Part shown: piece after piece, positions 1 through 8,975 of the stretch
Position numbering within the stretch: position 1 is the first letter of the stretch
How the letters are laid out: the number at the start of each line of letters is the position of its first letter
DNA from: Saprospiraceae bacterium
GTDB lineage: Bacteria > Bacteroidota > Bacteroidia > Chitinophagales > Saprospiraceae
Length of the DNA stretch: 64,000 nucleotides
Assembly (NCBI GenBank): GCA_016709995.1
Contig: JADJLQ010000001.1
Location: 344,001-408,000, forward strand
Direction of reading: 5' to 3'
Notes under the pieces: model-generated
Database searches by the model: none
What the model was told of the DNA's origin: nothing
Seen by the model: the letters and a program-made list of their open reading frames with translations, nothing else
Translations under genes and position numbers: made by a program

Positions 1-206
1 TTTTTTTCCCAAAGGTCATCCACTTTATCCAGTACAAATGCGCCGGTCTTGCCGATTTTATCACCGGCATCTTTCATCATCTCTACAGTTTTGTCCATAA
101 GCTCTTCGCCCTTTTCTTTGGTATAGTCTATGGCTTGTCCGGCCTGGTGTTTGGTCACTCCTTTTACACCAAAAAGTAGTTTCTTTAGCGGATCTAATAT
201 TCCCAT
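1..206 (-). CDS. Small amphipathic hypothetical protein (3' end outside window)
   Basis: An ATG at 206 opens a frame that runs off the left edge; about 68 codons are visible. The protein begins MGILDPLKKLLFGVKGVTK and is rich in Lys, Asp and Gly with no Cys. The spacing of hydrophobic residues (LMDKTVEMMKDAGDKIGK) suggests an amphipathic helix, loosely like YtxH/CsbD-type stress proteins, but I do not recognise a family. There is no signal peptide. The reading frame is open throughout the visible part and codon use is normal. Function unknown. Confidence 0.55.
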   Translation of the reverse strand, partial: MGILDPLKKLLFGVKGVTKHQAGQAIDYTKEKGEELMDKTVEMMKDAGDKIGKTGAFVLDKVDDLWEK

Positions 207-395
207 GGTAGATAGATTTTATGGTTTCAAAACTACGAAAAAATAATTTTGATAAGATGAAAACTATTCTGTGCTGTAATCGAACCAAATCTCATTTGTG
301 GAGCACCCTCCAGGTCGAAGACTAGAGAATAATCTAAATGAAGTACTTTTGAACGAGTAAAAAGCGTTAAAATATTGAACCAAAATTATGACATC

Positions 396-1112
396 ATGAA
401 CCAGATTCGCTTATTTTTTAAAATCTCCCTGTCCCTGATTATTATATGGAGTATAGCAAGCTGTACTCAAAAAAATACAAGGGCTGCTGCAATAAAAAAT
501 CTAAAAATCATCGATAAACCCATCGTGTGGGATACGTTGAGAAAAAGATTGTCGCTTGAATATATACATGAAAGACATGGGCTGACCAATGTGAGAGCTC
601 CATTCATCACCCCCTCTATGATTGTTGTACACTGGACTGCTATACCGACGCTGAATGCCAGTTTTAACACCTTTAAACCGGCAGTACTCGAGGGACGGGA
701 GGATCTGCAAAATGCAAGCAAACTCAATGTAGGGATCCAGTTTTTGGTGGACAGAAATGGCACCATCTACCGATTGCTCCCTGAAACCGCTTTTGCCAGG
801 CATGTGATAGGTCTCAATCATTGCGCCATAGGCATAGAAAATGTAGGAGACGGAGATCAAAACAAACTCACGGAGGCGCAATTTACTGCAAATGTAAAAT
901 TGATCCAGTACTTGCACTATAAATATCCTATCCGGTATGTCATAGGCCATATGGACTATACGAAGTTTAGAAATCATCCACTCTGGAAAGAAACCGATCC
1001 AAATTATTTGACAGAGAAATCCGATCCGGGTGATGATTGGATGAATCGATTGTATAAAGCTTTTCCGCAGGCGGGCGTGTACGGAGTGTCCAGGTTTCCG
1101 AAAGTGGAGTGA
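396..1112 (+). CDS. N-acetylmuramoyl-L-alanine amidase lipoprotein (Amidase_2)
   Basis: Predicted peptidoglycan amidase of the AmpD/T7-lysozyme (Amidase_2) fold, cleaving the bond between MurNAc and L-Ala. The N-terminus is a lipoprotein signal with lipobox WSIASC (Cys about residue 23), so it should be anchored in the periplasm or outer membrane. Visible catalytic features are the first zinc His in MIVVHWTAIP, the Glu in AIGIENVGDG, the second His in VIGHMDY and an acidic ligand in KSDPGDDW; this is the full AmpD set. I chose the ATG at 396, since a TTG 21 bases upstream only adds a polar extension. It is monocistronic and converges on purC. Family assignment is strong; the substrate (recycling or remodelling) is inferred. 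Confidence 0.85.
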   Translation: MNQIRLFFKISLSLIIIWSIASCTQKNTRAAAIKNLKIIDKPIVWDTLRKRLSLEYIHERHGLTNVRAPFITPSMIVVHWTAIPTLNASFNTFKPAVLEGREDLQNASKLNVGIQFLVDRNGTIYRLLPETAFARHVIGLNHCAIGIENVGDGDQNKLTEAQFTANVKLIQYLHYKYPIRYVIGHMDYTKFRNHPLWKETDPNYLTEKSDPGDDWMNRLYKAFPQAGVYGVSRFPKVE

Positions 1113-1120
1113 TCTAGCCG

Positions 1121-2065
1121 CTACTGGATACTTTTCAAATATTCAGACACCGCCTCTTCCATATCCTTCAGCGGATGATCAGACTCCTGGGGAATAAATG
1201 TCCTGCCTGTGACTTTCTCATACAGTTCGATATATCGATTGGAGATATCCTCAACAAATGTATCCGGCATCGCGGGCATCAGCTGGCCTTCTTTCCCCTG
1301 AAAGCCATGCTCCATCAACCATTCTCGGACAAATTCTTTGGATAATTGTTTTTGATGTTGGCCCAATGCCTGGCGTTGTTCGTAGCCATCCAGATAATAG
1401 TACCTGGAGCTGTCAGGAGTATGTACTTCGTCAATCAATAAGATCTGATCACCATACCGGCCAAACTCGTATTTGGTATCAACCAGGATCAGGCCTTGCT
1501 GCCTGGCCATCTCCGAACCTCGGGCAAATAAAGCAAGAGCATATCCGGCCATGATATCCCATTCTGCGGCAGAGCAAAGCTCCAACCGGATAGCATCCTC
1601 TTTGGAGATGTCTTCGTCATGCCCTACCTCTGCTTTTGTACTTGGAGTGATGATGGGAGCAGGGAAAGGGTCAGATTCGCGCAACCCTTCGGCCATAGGG
1701 ACACCACAAAGCCATCTTGCTCCACTTTTGTATTCTCGCCAGGCATGACCAGCCAAATATCCTCTCACGACAAACTCGAGTTTCACCGGCGAGCATTTTT
1801 TGCCTATGGATACATTAGGGTGGGGTACTGCTTCCAACCAGTTGGGTACGATATCCTGCGTAGCCTGTAGAAAATAAGCAGCTACCTGATTGAGCACCTG
1901 TCCTTTGTAAGGGATCAGACTGGGTAGAATATGATCAAAAGCTGAGATACGGTCGCTGGCAATAGATACCAGATGCTCGCCGACGGTATAGACTTCCCTT
2001 ACTTTGCCTCTGTATACTTTTTGTTCAGGTGCAAAATGAAAATCAGTATGGCCTATAGCAGTCAT
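1121..2065 (-). CDS. purC: Phosphoribosylaminoimidazole-succinocarboxamide synthase
   Basis: SAICAR synthetase of purine biosynthesis, which joins CAIR and aspartate using ATP. At 314 residues it is the longer, yeast-like form common in Bacteroidota rather than the roughly 240-residue E. coli form. Diagnostic motifs are YRGKVREVY near the N-terminus, SDRISAFDHILPSLIPYKG, the long KLEFVVRGYLAGHAWREY stretch, and LILVDTKYEFG. The ATG at 2065 gives a complete N-terminus. The gene stands alone on the minus strand, with its stop 8 bases from the convergent amidase stop. No other pur genes are nearby. Cytoplasmic. Confidence 0.97.
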   Translation of the reverse strand: MTAIGHTDFHFAPEQKVYRGKVREVYTVGEHLVSIASDRISAFDHILPSLIPYKGQVLNQVAAYFLQATQDIVPNWLEAVPHPNVSIGKKCSPVKLEFVVRGYLAGHAWREYKSGARWLCGVPMAEGLRESDPFPAPIITPSTKAEVGHDEDISKEDAIRLELCSAAEWDIMAGYALALFARGSEMARQQGLILVDTKYEFGRYGDQILLIDEVHTPDSSRYYYLDGYEQRQALGQHQKQLSKEFVREWLMEHGFQGKEGQLMPAMPDTFVEDISNRYIELYEKVTGRTFIPQESDHPLKDMEEAVSEYLKSIQ

Positions 2066-2140
2066 TGAAAATAAATTAATTATTCTTTGGAAAAACTGAG
2101 CTAAATCGAATAAAAAGGAGGCCGAAAATCAATTGCGCTA

Positions 2141-2548
2141 TCAGATATTTTTAATAAGATTCCTGTCAAACAAAATGTCTTTGAGCTCTTTGATCACCGC
2201 ATATTCGTGAGGAAGTACTTTTTTGAAAGCTTCTTTGGCCGCTACATAGGTGCCATGCTCCAGCTCCTGGATTTTGCCTTCTACCATCTTAAGATCATGT
2301 TTGATCAAACCTCTTATGGAAGGCATATCATGCCAATCCGCTTCTATCGCCAGGTTTTTGATCTGATCTACCTGATTGGCTTCCAACTCAATAAGCTTAC
2401 CGTCTCGATTAAAAAATCGCTTGGTAGTTGAAGAACCCTGGCCAGATGGGATCTTCCATTGATCATCTTCTTTGACTAAAAAAATCTCAAGACCTTTATC
2501 ATGAAAACGATAAAAGACCAGTCTTAAATCTATCAGTACCTCATGCAT
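2141..2548 (-). CDS. Hypothetical protein with Nudix-like N-terminus
   Basis: About 135 residues from the ATG at 2548; a TTG at 2578 would add ten hydrophobic residues. The start (LRLVFYRFHDKGLEIFLVKE, then WKIPSG) looks like the first strands of a Nudix hydrolase, where a conserved W-K-P-G precedes the Nudix box. The G-x5-E-x7-REUxEE box itself is absent; instead the protein continues with a charged helical region. It may be a degenerate Nudix fold that lost catalysis, or an unrelated family. It lies about 35 bases downstream of the M42 peptidase gene on the same strand and may be co-transcribed with it. Function unknown. Confidence 0.6.
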   Translation of the reverse strand: MHEVLIDLRLVFYRFHDKGLEIFLVKEDDQWKIPSGQGSSTTKRFFNRDGKLIELEANQVDQIKNLAIEADWHDMPSIRGLIKHDLKMVEGKIQELEHGTYVAAKEAFKKVLPHEYAVIKELKDILFDRNLIKNI

Positions 2549-2583
2549 AAGAAGTAAAAATAGTACATTTTGGTACAAAACAA

Positions 2584-3654
2584 TTAAAAATACTTCCAGT
2601 TATGATTGACCTCTATTTTCTGGAGACTTTCCAATATTAGCTGGATTACGTTTTCCACATCCTTTTTATGAGACATCTCTACCGTAGTATGCATATACCT
2701 TAAGGGAATAGAGATCAGTACCGAAGGCACCCCATGTGAGGAATAAGCAAAGGCATCAGTGTCTGTACCGGTTGACCTGGAAGATGCTTGCCGTTGAAAA
2801 GGGATGGATTTTTCAGTGGCAACATCAGTGACCAATCGCAATAATTTGTGATGCACTGCCGGAGCATGTGTCACAGCGGGCCCGTCACCACACTTGATAT
2901 CACCATCTTTTTTCTTATTCATATGTGGGGTACTGGTATCGTGAGTCACATCGATGATGATGGCGGCATTGGGTTGGATGCGATGGGCGATCATCTCTGC
3001 ACCCCGGAGACCGATTTCTTCCTGGACCGCATTGACGATGTATAAGGAATAGGGCAGCTTGATATTATTGGCTTTGATCCGTTTAGCCACTTCGGCGATA
3101 CAATAGCCTCCTAATCTATTGTCGAGTGCCCGTCCGACATAGTAGTTTTCGTTAAGGATAAAAAAGTCATCTTCATAGGTCATGACACAACCCACATGGA
3201 CACCCATTTTACCTACTTCTTCCTTGTCTTTGGCTCCCAGGTCCACAAAAAGATTTTCAATGGTAGACTTAGGATCCTCACTGGTATTGGAGCGAGTATG
3301 AATGGCGGGCCAGCCAAAGATCCCTCTTACGATACCCGTATCTGTATGGATATTGACCCGTTTGCCCGGGGCGATCTGATGATCCGAGCCTCCATTGCGT
3401 ATGACATGAATCAACCCATTGTCCGTGATATAATTGACAAACCAGGAGATCTCATCAGCATGCGCTTCGATCACCACCTTGTATTCCTGCCCCGGATTGA
3501 TAATGGCATAGGCAGTGCCATAATCGTCGATATCCCAGGAGTCCACGTAGGGCTTGATATAATCCAACCATATTTGTTGGCCTTTGGCTTCGTAGCCTGT
3601 GGGAGAAGGATTATCGATATATTTTTTTAAAAATTGTTCTGATGTGATTGACAT
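2584..3654 (-). CDS. M42 family metallopeptidase (glutamyl aminopeptidase / FrvX-like)
   Basis: Cytosolic dinuclear-metal aminopeptidase of family M42, typically a large tetrahedral assembly trimming peptides. The metal-site motifs appear in the expected order: His in VVIEAHADEISW, the bridging Asp in GRALDNRLGG, the catalytic Glu pair in AVQEEIGLRG, Asp in IIIDVTHD, and a late His in TTVEMSHKKD. Length (356 aa) is normal and there is no signal peptide. The ATG at 3654 precedes MSITSEQFLKKYI. It is followed on the same strand by the small hypothetical gene at 2141-2548 and preceded by pyrE 39 bases away, so a loose pyrE-M42-hypothetical unit is possible. Exact specificity cannot be read from the sequence. 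Confidence 0.92.
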   Translation of the reverse strand: MSITSEQFLKKYIDNPSPTGYEAKGQQIWLDYIKPYVDSWDIDDYGTAYAIINPGQEYKVVIEAHADEISWFVNYITDNGLIHVIRNGGSDHQIAPGKRVNIHTDTGIVRGIFGWPAIHTRSNTSEDPKSTIENLFVDLGAKDKEEVGKMGVHVGCVMTYEDDFFILNENYYVGRALDNRLGGYCIAEVAKRIKANNIKLPYSLYIVNAVQEEIGLRGAEMIAHRIQPNAAIIIDVTHDTSTPHMNKKKDGDIKCGDGPAVTHAPAVHHKLLRLVTDVATEKSIPFQRQASSRSTGTDTDAFAYSSHGVPSVLISIPLRYMHTTVEMSHKKDVENVIQLILESLQKIEVNHNWKYF

Positions 3655-3693
3655 AGTTTATACTAGATTAATTATTAAGATTGAAAGTGTGAA

Positions 3694-4332
3694 TTATTGC
3701 ACGTGAGCTGCAGACCATGCTGCAGGGTCATGATTCCAGGTTTTTAAAATTTGGTATTCCTCATCGGTGATCATCCTGGATTCGATGGCATACTTGATCA
3801 AAGTAGCATAATCAGTCAGGGTATAATATTTGCAATCAGCTGCTTTAAAAGCCTGAACGCAGGTGTCAAAACCGTAAGAAAAGATAGCCATTACTCCGGC
3901 GACCTCAAGTCCGGTGGCTCTGAGTGCTTCTACTGCTTTAAGGCTGCTGCCACCGGTTGAAAGCAGATCCTCAATGACCAGGACTCGCTGTCCAGTTTCG
4001 TATTGACCTTCTATCTGATTGCCTAAGCCGTGCTTTTTAGCCTCAGATCGAACATAAATCAGTGGCAGCTCCAATTGATCAGCGATTAAAGCCGCATGAG
4101 GGATACCTGCCGTCGCTACCCCGGCTATGACATCAAATGGGGAGAACCTACGGGCATTTTCTACAAAAGCTTCGATGACCCTCGTCCTGATGACTGGATA
4201 CGATAAAACTGTCCGATTATCACAATAAATGGGAGACTTCAGGCCTGACGACCAGGTGAATGGTTTTTGTGGACTTAGTTTTATTGCTTTTATTTGCAAC
4301 AATTCGCGAGCGATTATTTCGGAGGTCATCAT
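3694..4332 (-). CDS. pyrE: Orotate phosphoribosyltransferase
   Basis: Transfers phosphoribosyl from PRPP to orotate to give OMP in pyrimidine synthesis. The PRPP-binding signature is VLVIEDLLSTGGSSLKAV, with the substrate-site region FDVIAGVATAGIPHAA and the flexible-loop sequence RSEAKKHGLGNQIEG. At 212 residues it is the usual length. The start is a double ATG (4332 and 4329), and it overlaps the start codon of the divergent Nudix gene (ATG 4331-4333) by two bases, so each promoter must lie inside the other gene. Cytoplasmic, dimeric in homologues. Confidence 0.96.
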   Translation of the reverse strand: MMTSEIIARELLQIKAIKLSPQKPFTWSSGLKSPIYCDNRTVLSYPVIRTRVIEAFVENARRFSPFDVIAGVATAGIPHAALIADQLELPLIYVRSEAKKHGLGNQIEGQYETGQRVLVIEDLLSTGGSSLKAVEALRATGLEVAGVMAIFSYGFDTCVQAFKAADCKYYTLTDYATLIKYAIESRMITDEEYQILKTWNHDPAAWSAAHVQ

Positions 4333-4972
4333 GAATATTGAAGCACAAAAATATAAAATATGGGTTAATAAGGCTTGGATCGTTTGGATGAAACCTGACG
4401 AGTTTAAATCTTTTAAGTTTTCGAAGGTGTCGGTCTACATCCTGCTCCAGGATCCTGGCTCTGATATGATCAAATCTTACCTTGATCAGCTTTTGGCAGG
4501 CACCTTACATCACCAGGTAGTCATTGTGACTAAAAAGATAAAGCAGTCCTGGGATACTTTGTTGCAACGCTATCCTTTGATCCTGGCAGCAGGAGGTATG
4601 GTCAGGAGGAAGAAGGACCACAAGCACCTTTTTATATACAGGAGAGGCTGGTGGGACCTTCCCAAGGGCAAATTGGACGATGGTGAAAATTTCAGGCGAG
4701 CTGCAGTACGCGAAGTCAGGGAAGAGGTTGGGTTGGATACCATTATTTTAAAAAGGATGCAAGATACCTACCATGCTTATATAGAAAAGGACAAGAAGGT
4801 AATTAAAAGAACAGCCTGGTACCTGATGGAATGTGCTGAAGATAAAGTCGAGCTTCAAGCTGAAGAAGATATCACTCAGAAAAAATGGGTTGGAGAAAGC
4901 GGATTACCGTCGATGAGTAAAAAGATATACCCCAATTTAATTAACATTATCCTTGAGGCCGGGAAAAATTAA
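4331..4972 (+). CDS. Nudix hydrolase with N-terminal extension
   Basis: A complete Nudix box, GKLDDGENFRRAAVREVREE followed by VG, lies around residues 115-138, preceded by WWDLPKG, so this should be an active nucleoside-diphosphate-linked hydrolase. About 85 N-terminal residues precede the Nudix domain (YKIWVNKAWIVWMKPDEFKS), an extension seen in several Bacteroidota Nudix proteins whose role is unclear. The ATG at 4331 has a good GGAGG five bases upstream (4321-4325), which is unusual in a group that rarely relies on Shine-Dalgarno pairing, and supports this start. It is divergent from pyrE with overlapping start codons. Substrate unknown. Confidence 0.85.
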   Translation: MNIEAQKYKIWVNKAWIVWMKPDEFKSFKFSKVSVYILLQDPGSDMIKSYLDQLLAGTLHHQVVIVTKKIKQSWDTLLQRYPLILAAGGMVRRKKDHKHLFIYRRGWWDLPKGKLDDGENFRRAAVREVREEVGLDTIILKRMQDTYHAYIEKDKKVIKRTAWYLMECAEDKVELQAEEDITQKKWVGESGLPSMSKKIYPNLINIILEAGKN

Positions 4973-4988
4973 GGGTGAAATCGGTATT

Positions 4989-6124
4989 TTAAAGATTCCT
5001 GGAGATGACGATTTTTTGAATTTCGCTGGTACCTTCTCCGATAGTACAAAGTTTAGAATCTCTAAAAAACTTCTCCACAGGAAAATCTTTGGTGTATCCA
5101 TATCCCCCAAAAATCTGGACCGCATCAGTAGCTATTTGCACACAAATCTCGGAGGCATAATATTTGGCCATGGCGGCTTCTTTGGTCATTTTCTTCCCTT
5201 TATATTTTAAAAAAGCGGCTTTTCGGGTGAGGAGCTCCGCTGTCTGGATTTTGGTCTGCATGTCGGCCAGTTTAAAGCTGATAGCCTGAAAACTGGCTAT
5301 GGGCTGACCAAACTGATGTCTTTGTTTGGAATACTCGACAGCTGCCTCATAAGCGCCTTTAGCGATACCCAGGCTGAGGGCCGCGATAGATATACGACCA
5401 CCATCCAATACCTTAAGGGCTTGTCTAAAGCCCTGGCCTACTTGCCCAATGATCTGAGAATGGTGCACTTTACATTGGTCAAAAACCATTTCCGCCGTTT
5501 CGGAGGCTCGCATGCCGAGTTTGTTTTCTTTTTTGCCGGCGTTAAAACCCGGTGTACCTCTTTCAACAATAAAAGCAGTCATACCATTATTGTCCAATAA
5601 AGCACCGGTACGAGCAATTACCACGGCTACATCGCCTGATTTGCCGTGAGTAATCCAATTTTTAGTCCCATTGATATAATAATAATCGCCTTCTTGATGC
5701 GCGACACATTGCATTCTGCCGGCATCTGAGCCTGTATTGGCTTCTGTGAGTCCCCAGGCACCTATCCATTCGCCTGTAGCCAGCAAAGGCAGATATTTTG
5801 ATTTCTGGGCCTCATCGCCAAAAGCAAGAATATGACCTGTGCAAAGCGAATTATGAGCTGCTACAGAAAGTCCAATGCTAGGGTCCACTTTCGCTATTTC
5901 ATCTATGATGGTGATATAATCCTGGTAACTCAAGCCGGCTCCATGATATTTCTGAGGGACCAGGACCCCAGAAATCCGTGTTTGCCCAACTCTTTCATCA
6001 GCGATTTAGGAAACTCTTGTGATTCATCCCACTCCATGACATAGGGTTTGATATGAAGCGCTGCAAAGTCTCGTGCACTTTGTTGAATTATATCGAGGTG
6101 TTCTATTTGGTGGTCTATGAGCAT
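4989..6124 (-). CDS. Acyl-CoA dehydrogenase, interrupted by a one-base frameshift
   Basis: FAD-dependent acyl-CoA dehydrogenase for fatty-acid or branched-chain beta-oxidation. The N-terminal 53 or so residues (from MLIDHQIEHLDIIQQ at 6124) are in one frame and the rest (VLVPQKYHGAGLSYQDY to the C-terminus) in another. Adding one base to the C4 run at 5966-5969 restores a continuous protein of about 380 residues, the normal length. Conserved blocks are WGLTEANTGSDAGRMQ, the FAD-region GGRISIAALSLGIAKGA, and the catalytic Glu in CTIGEGTSEIQKIV. Given the homopolymer context and intact remainder, a sequencing error is more likely than a pseudogene. It is convergent with the Nudix gene. Confidence 0.88.
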
Positions 6125-6300
6125 AATTAAAGTACAATTATACTGATTTTTTTCGTTGACATATAAGCTCAGAGAGGTTGCATGTCATTGATCTTTGATT
6201 TTAAACCTAAACGGTTTTCTCAATTTTTTAACAAAATATTTTTATTGATACACTAACTTTAGAGAATACAGCCACGTATGGTTAGTCAAAAGCAATAATT

Positions 6301-8310
6301 ATGAATCTAAAATCTTTGTTTCTTCTTCTTCTTGGATTTGTCTCACTTCAAGGTCAAGCTACTGAGTACAATGTCACCGTCTATGGTATATTGGTGGATG
6401 GTAGTGGAAAAGGTATTGGTGATAAGATCATCCATATCACCTCTCCAGACAATGCACCATTTAAAGTAGCTGAGCAAACTAAAACCTACCCCGGAGGAGA
6501 ATTCAAATGGCAAGTGAATATCCCCGATAGTATAAATCAAGGTGTCCTCCTGATCTCATTTGAAAACTGTGAAGGAAAAAAAATTGTCAAGGAATCTCGC
6601 TTTTCAAAAGAAAACCCGTTGATACAAGTCAAACTTATATACTGCGACAAAAAACCTGACACGCCTTGTACTTCTGCTATCGTCGTACGAAAAGTAAACG
6701 AAGAACTTGCTATCGCCCATGTCATCACTAAGGGAACACCCCCATTTAAACATCTCTGGAGCACAGGGCAAGATGGTGACTCTATTAAATTCAATCCGCT
6801 CAAGGATTTGCGAATTTGTGTAGGGAGTATTGATGCGAATGGTTGTATTTCAGCAGCTTGCCTGGAAAATGCTCCACCAAAACCTTGTGGTACAGTCATC
6901 CTGGTAAAAAGGATTAATGACACAGCGGCTCTGGCCATCGTCCAGTCACGTGGTGTCGCACCATTTGAAACTACCTGGTCTACCGGGGAGAAAGGGGATA
7001 CCTTGCGATTTAATCCAACTGCAAAAGTCAAAATATGCGTGCGTGTGGTCGATGCAACCGGCTGTGTATCCGAAGCATGTGTCCCGGGAGTTCCTGCAGC
7101 ATGCCAGGCATATATAGAACGGGATGGCAATGTATTGTACGCTTTTTTGAAAGGGGATGATGCCAAATCCTATAGGTGGAATACCGGAGCTGATGGCCCC
7201 AAGTTGGAGATCAAAGAGCCTGGAGAATATTGTGTAAATATTTTAGGGCTTAATGGTTGCGAATCCAAGGCTTGTTTCATTGTAAAAGATCTTAATCCAT
7301 CAGTCTGCAAGGCTGCCATCGTGACAGAAAGAATAGTGCGTGACAGTCCTTCCGTTGTAGTGGGGATGAGATTGACAATAAAAGCAGATTTTGATTTAAA
7401 ATTCATTAAGTGGAACACTGGTGATACATCTAAATCGATAGAAGTTCGAAAATCAGGAGAATATTGCGCTATAGTAAGTGACGGAATTAATTGCAAAGCC
7501 AACATTTGTCAGAAAGTAGAGTTGCCTGTTTCGACTGTCTGTGGATTGACGATCCTGCAGGATAGAACCCCGAATACCGGTGATCTAAATTTCGCAAAAA
7601 TTAAATTAACAGCCAAACCAACCTTTATCCCTACGTTGTATTCCTGGAGCACCGGTCAAACCACTCCTTCAATCATCGTAGAAAAATCCGGTGAATATTG
7701 TGTGACTGTCAGCGATGGACTCAATTGCAAACTCAGGGAATGTGTCAAAATCGAATTGAATAACCTGCCATTGGCTTGCGGAGTATCAATTATAGTCAAA
7801 CCCATGAGCGCCAAAGAAGTCAAGCTCGTACCCCGTGTGACCGGACAGGCACCGATGAAATATAAATGGTCCACCGGCTCCAATGATGCGACCATCTCTG
7901 TAACCCAAACTGGCAAATATTGTATCAGCGTCGTCGATGGTGCCGGATGTCAATCGACTGATTGCGTAGAAATAGAAATCGAGTCAGGGGCAGGACTGAC
8001 CTCACCTGGAGGAGATAAAAATAAAGTGGATACCAATGGTCGACTTCAAACCGAAAAAATATCCTTAAGTGTATATCCCAATCCTTCACCGGATAAAGTA
8101 ATCTACGAGGTCATCACCGATACAAATCATAATGGTACAATCTCTATAATGAATCTATATGGCAAAATGGTCTATAAAGAAAATATTGGTATCCAGGCAG
8201 GGGCAGGCCGGGGAGATTTGGACTTGTCTTTTTTACCCCCGGGAGTGTATCAGATCGTATTCGAGCAACAAGGTGTCATGAAAACAAAAAAACTAGTCAT
8301 AGGAAGATAA
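6301..8310 (+). CDS. T9SS-secreted protein with six Cys-pair Ig/PKD-like repeats
   Basis: A 669-residue exported protein: signal peptide (about 1-21), an N-terminal beta domain (about 22-120), then six repeats of about 60-70 residues at roughly 123-187, 196-260, 268-325, 336-403, 414-481 and 493-555. Each repeat starts near a Cys, has a W-[SN]-T-G core (LWSTG, TWSTG, RWNTG, KWNTG, SWSTG, KWSTG) and ends with C-x3/4-C such as GCVSEAC or NCKLREC. This resembles SprB/PKD-like modules with a conserved disulphide. The C-terminus (about 590-669, LSVYPNPSPD to KKLVIGR) is a type IX secretion sorting domain, so the protein should cross the outer membrane. It is followed by an ECF sigma factor operon whose lipoprotein shares the same module. 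Function unknown. Confidence 0.85.
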   Translation: MNLKSLFLLLLGFVSLQGQATEYNVTVYGILVDGSGKGIGDKIIHITSPDNAPFKVAEQTKTYPGGEFKWQVNIPDSINQGVLLISFENCEGKKIVKESRFSKENPLIQVKLIYCDKKPDTPCTSAIVVRKVNEELAIAHVITKGTPPFKHLWSTGQDGDSIKFNPLKDLRICVGSIDANGCISAACLENAPPKPCGTVILVKRINDTAALAIVQSRGVAPFETTWSTGEKGDTLRFNPTAKVKICVRVVDATGCVSEACVPGVPAACQAYIERDGNVLYAFLKGDDAKSYRWNTGADGPKLEIKEPGEYCVNILGLNGCESKACFIVKDLNPSVCKAAIVTERIVRDSPSVVVGMRLTIKADFDLKFIKWNTGDTSKSIEVRKSGEYCAIVSDGINCKANICQKVELPVSTVCGLTILQDRTPNTGDLNFAKIKLTAKPTFIPTLYSWSTGQTTPSIIVEKSGEYCVTVSDGLNCKLRECVKIELNNLPLACGVSIIVKPMSAKEVKLVPRVTGQAPMKYKWSTGSNDATISVTQTGKYCISVVDGAGCQSTDCVEIEIESGAGLTSPGGDKNKVDTNGRLQTEKISLSVYPNPSPDKVIYEVITDTNHNGTISIMNLYGKMVYKENIGIQAGAGRGDLDLSFLPPGVYQIVFEQQGVMKTKKLVIGR

Positions 8311-8329
8311 AAGGCTCATCGTTCGTTAG

Positions 8330-8359
8330 AAGGCCTGAGTACTTTGGTACCCGGGCCTT
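8330..8359 (+). terminator. Hairpin between repeat protein and sigma factor
   Basis: AAGGCC (8330-8335) pairs with GGCCTT (8354-8359), and GTAC (8339-8342) with GTAC (8347-8350). The hairpin sits 20 bases after the preceding stop and 14 bases before the sigma factor start. It lacks a good T-run, so it may be a weak terminator or an mRNA processing structure. Confidence 0.4.
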
Positions 8360-8372
8360 TAGGATTTAATAT

Positions 8373-8975
8373 ATGGACATAGAAAAAGTCATATTGGATG
8401 GATGTAAAGAACATGATCGCAGATCACAGTTCAAGTTATATGAATGTTGCTATCCCTATCTTATGAGTATTTCATTGCGGTACCGTCAGGATGAAAATGA
8501 GGCAGCTTCGGCAGTCAATATAGCTTTCCTTAAAATATTAAATAATATCCATTTGTTTGATCCGGGCCTCCCTTTCAAAGGATGGATCAGACAGATCATG
8601 ATCCGAACCTTGATAGACGAGTACCGCAAGCAAAAAAAACTGAACGAACAATATCAATCCGGCAATTATGAAAAAGATATCGCTTTGAATGGCATCCATG
8701 TCGATTATAATGAAGCCGAATCCAATCTAAATGTGGAAGAGCTATTAGGGTATATCCATCGATTAAATCCATTGACCTCTACTGTATTTAATCTTTTTGT
8801 ACTAGATGGATATAGTCACAAGGATATCGGTGAATTAATCAATATCACTGAAAGTGCCTCCAAATGGCATTTGTTTACAGCCAGGAAACAACTTCAAGAC
8901 CTTGTGTCTGTCTCAATAGATCGCAAAAAGCCAACATTAATACCAACATTAAAAATCAGTACTTATGAAAAATGA
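8373..8975 (+). CDS. ECF-type sigma-70 family RNA polymerase sigma factor
   Basis: A 200-residue ECF sigma factor. Region 2 covers about residues 20-95 (LYECCYPYLMSISLRYRQDE, then FKGWIRQIMIRTLIDEYRK, the -10 recognition part). Region 4 covers about 130-185 (LNPLTSTVFNLFVLDGYSHK, then DIGELINITESASKWHLFTA), with the usual helix-turn-helix. The last codons overlap the start of the next gene by 11 bases, so the two are translationally coupled; the partner at 8965 has the position of an anti-sigma factor. Its regulon is not visible, but the flanking exported Cys-repeat proteins are plausible targets. Confidence 0.88.
   Translation: MDIEKVILDGCKEHDRRSQFKLYECCYPYLMSISLRYRQDENEAASAVNIAFLKILNNIHLFDPGLPFKGWIRQIMIRTLIDEYRKQKKLNEQYQSGNYEKDIALNGIHVDYNEAESNLNVEELLGYIHRLNPLTSTVFNLFVLDGYSHKDIGELINITESASKWHLFTARKQLQDLVSVSIDRKKPTLIPTLKISTYEK

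Noticed and set aside
5930..5990. Programmed frameshift in the acyl-CoA dehydrogenase
   Set aside because: No known slippery site with stimulatory structure is evident, the family is not known for recoding, and four other genes in the window show the same homopolymer pattern.
6537..7166. Long minus-strand open frame (209 codons) opposite the Cys-repeat protein
   Set aside because: It is a shadow of repetitive coding sequence; the plus strand has a signal peptide, repeats and a T9SS domain.
6664..7965. CRISPR-like or tandem DNA repeats in the secreted repeat protein
   Set aside because: The repetition is at protein level; the DNA units differ strongly and lie in one long reading frame.
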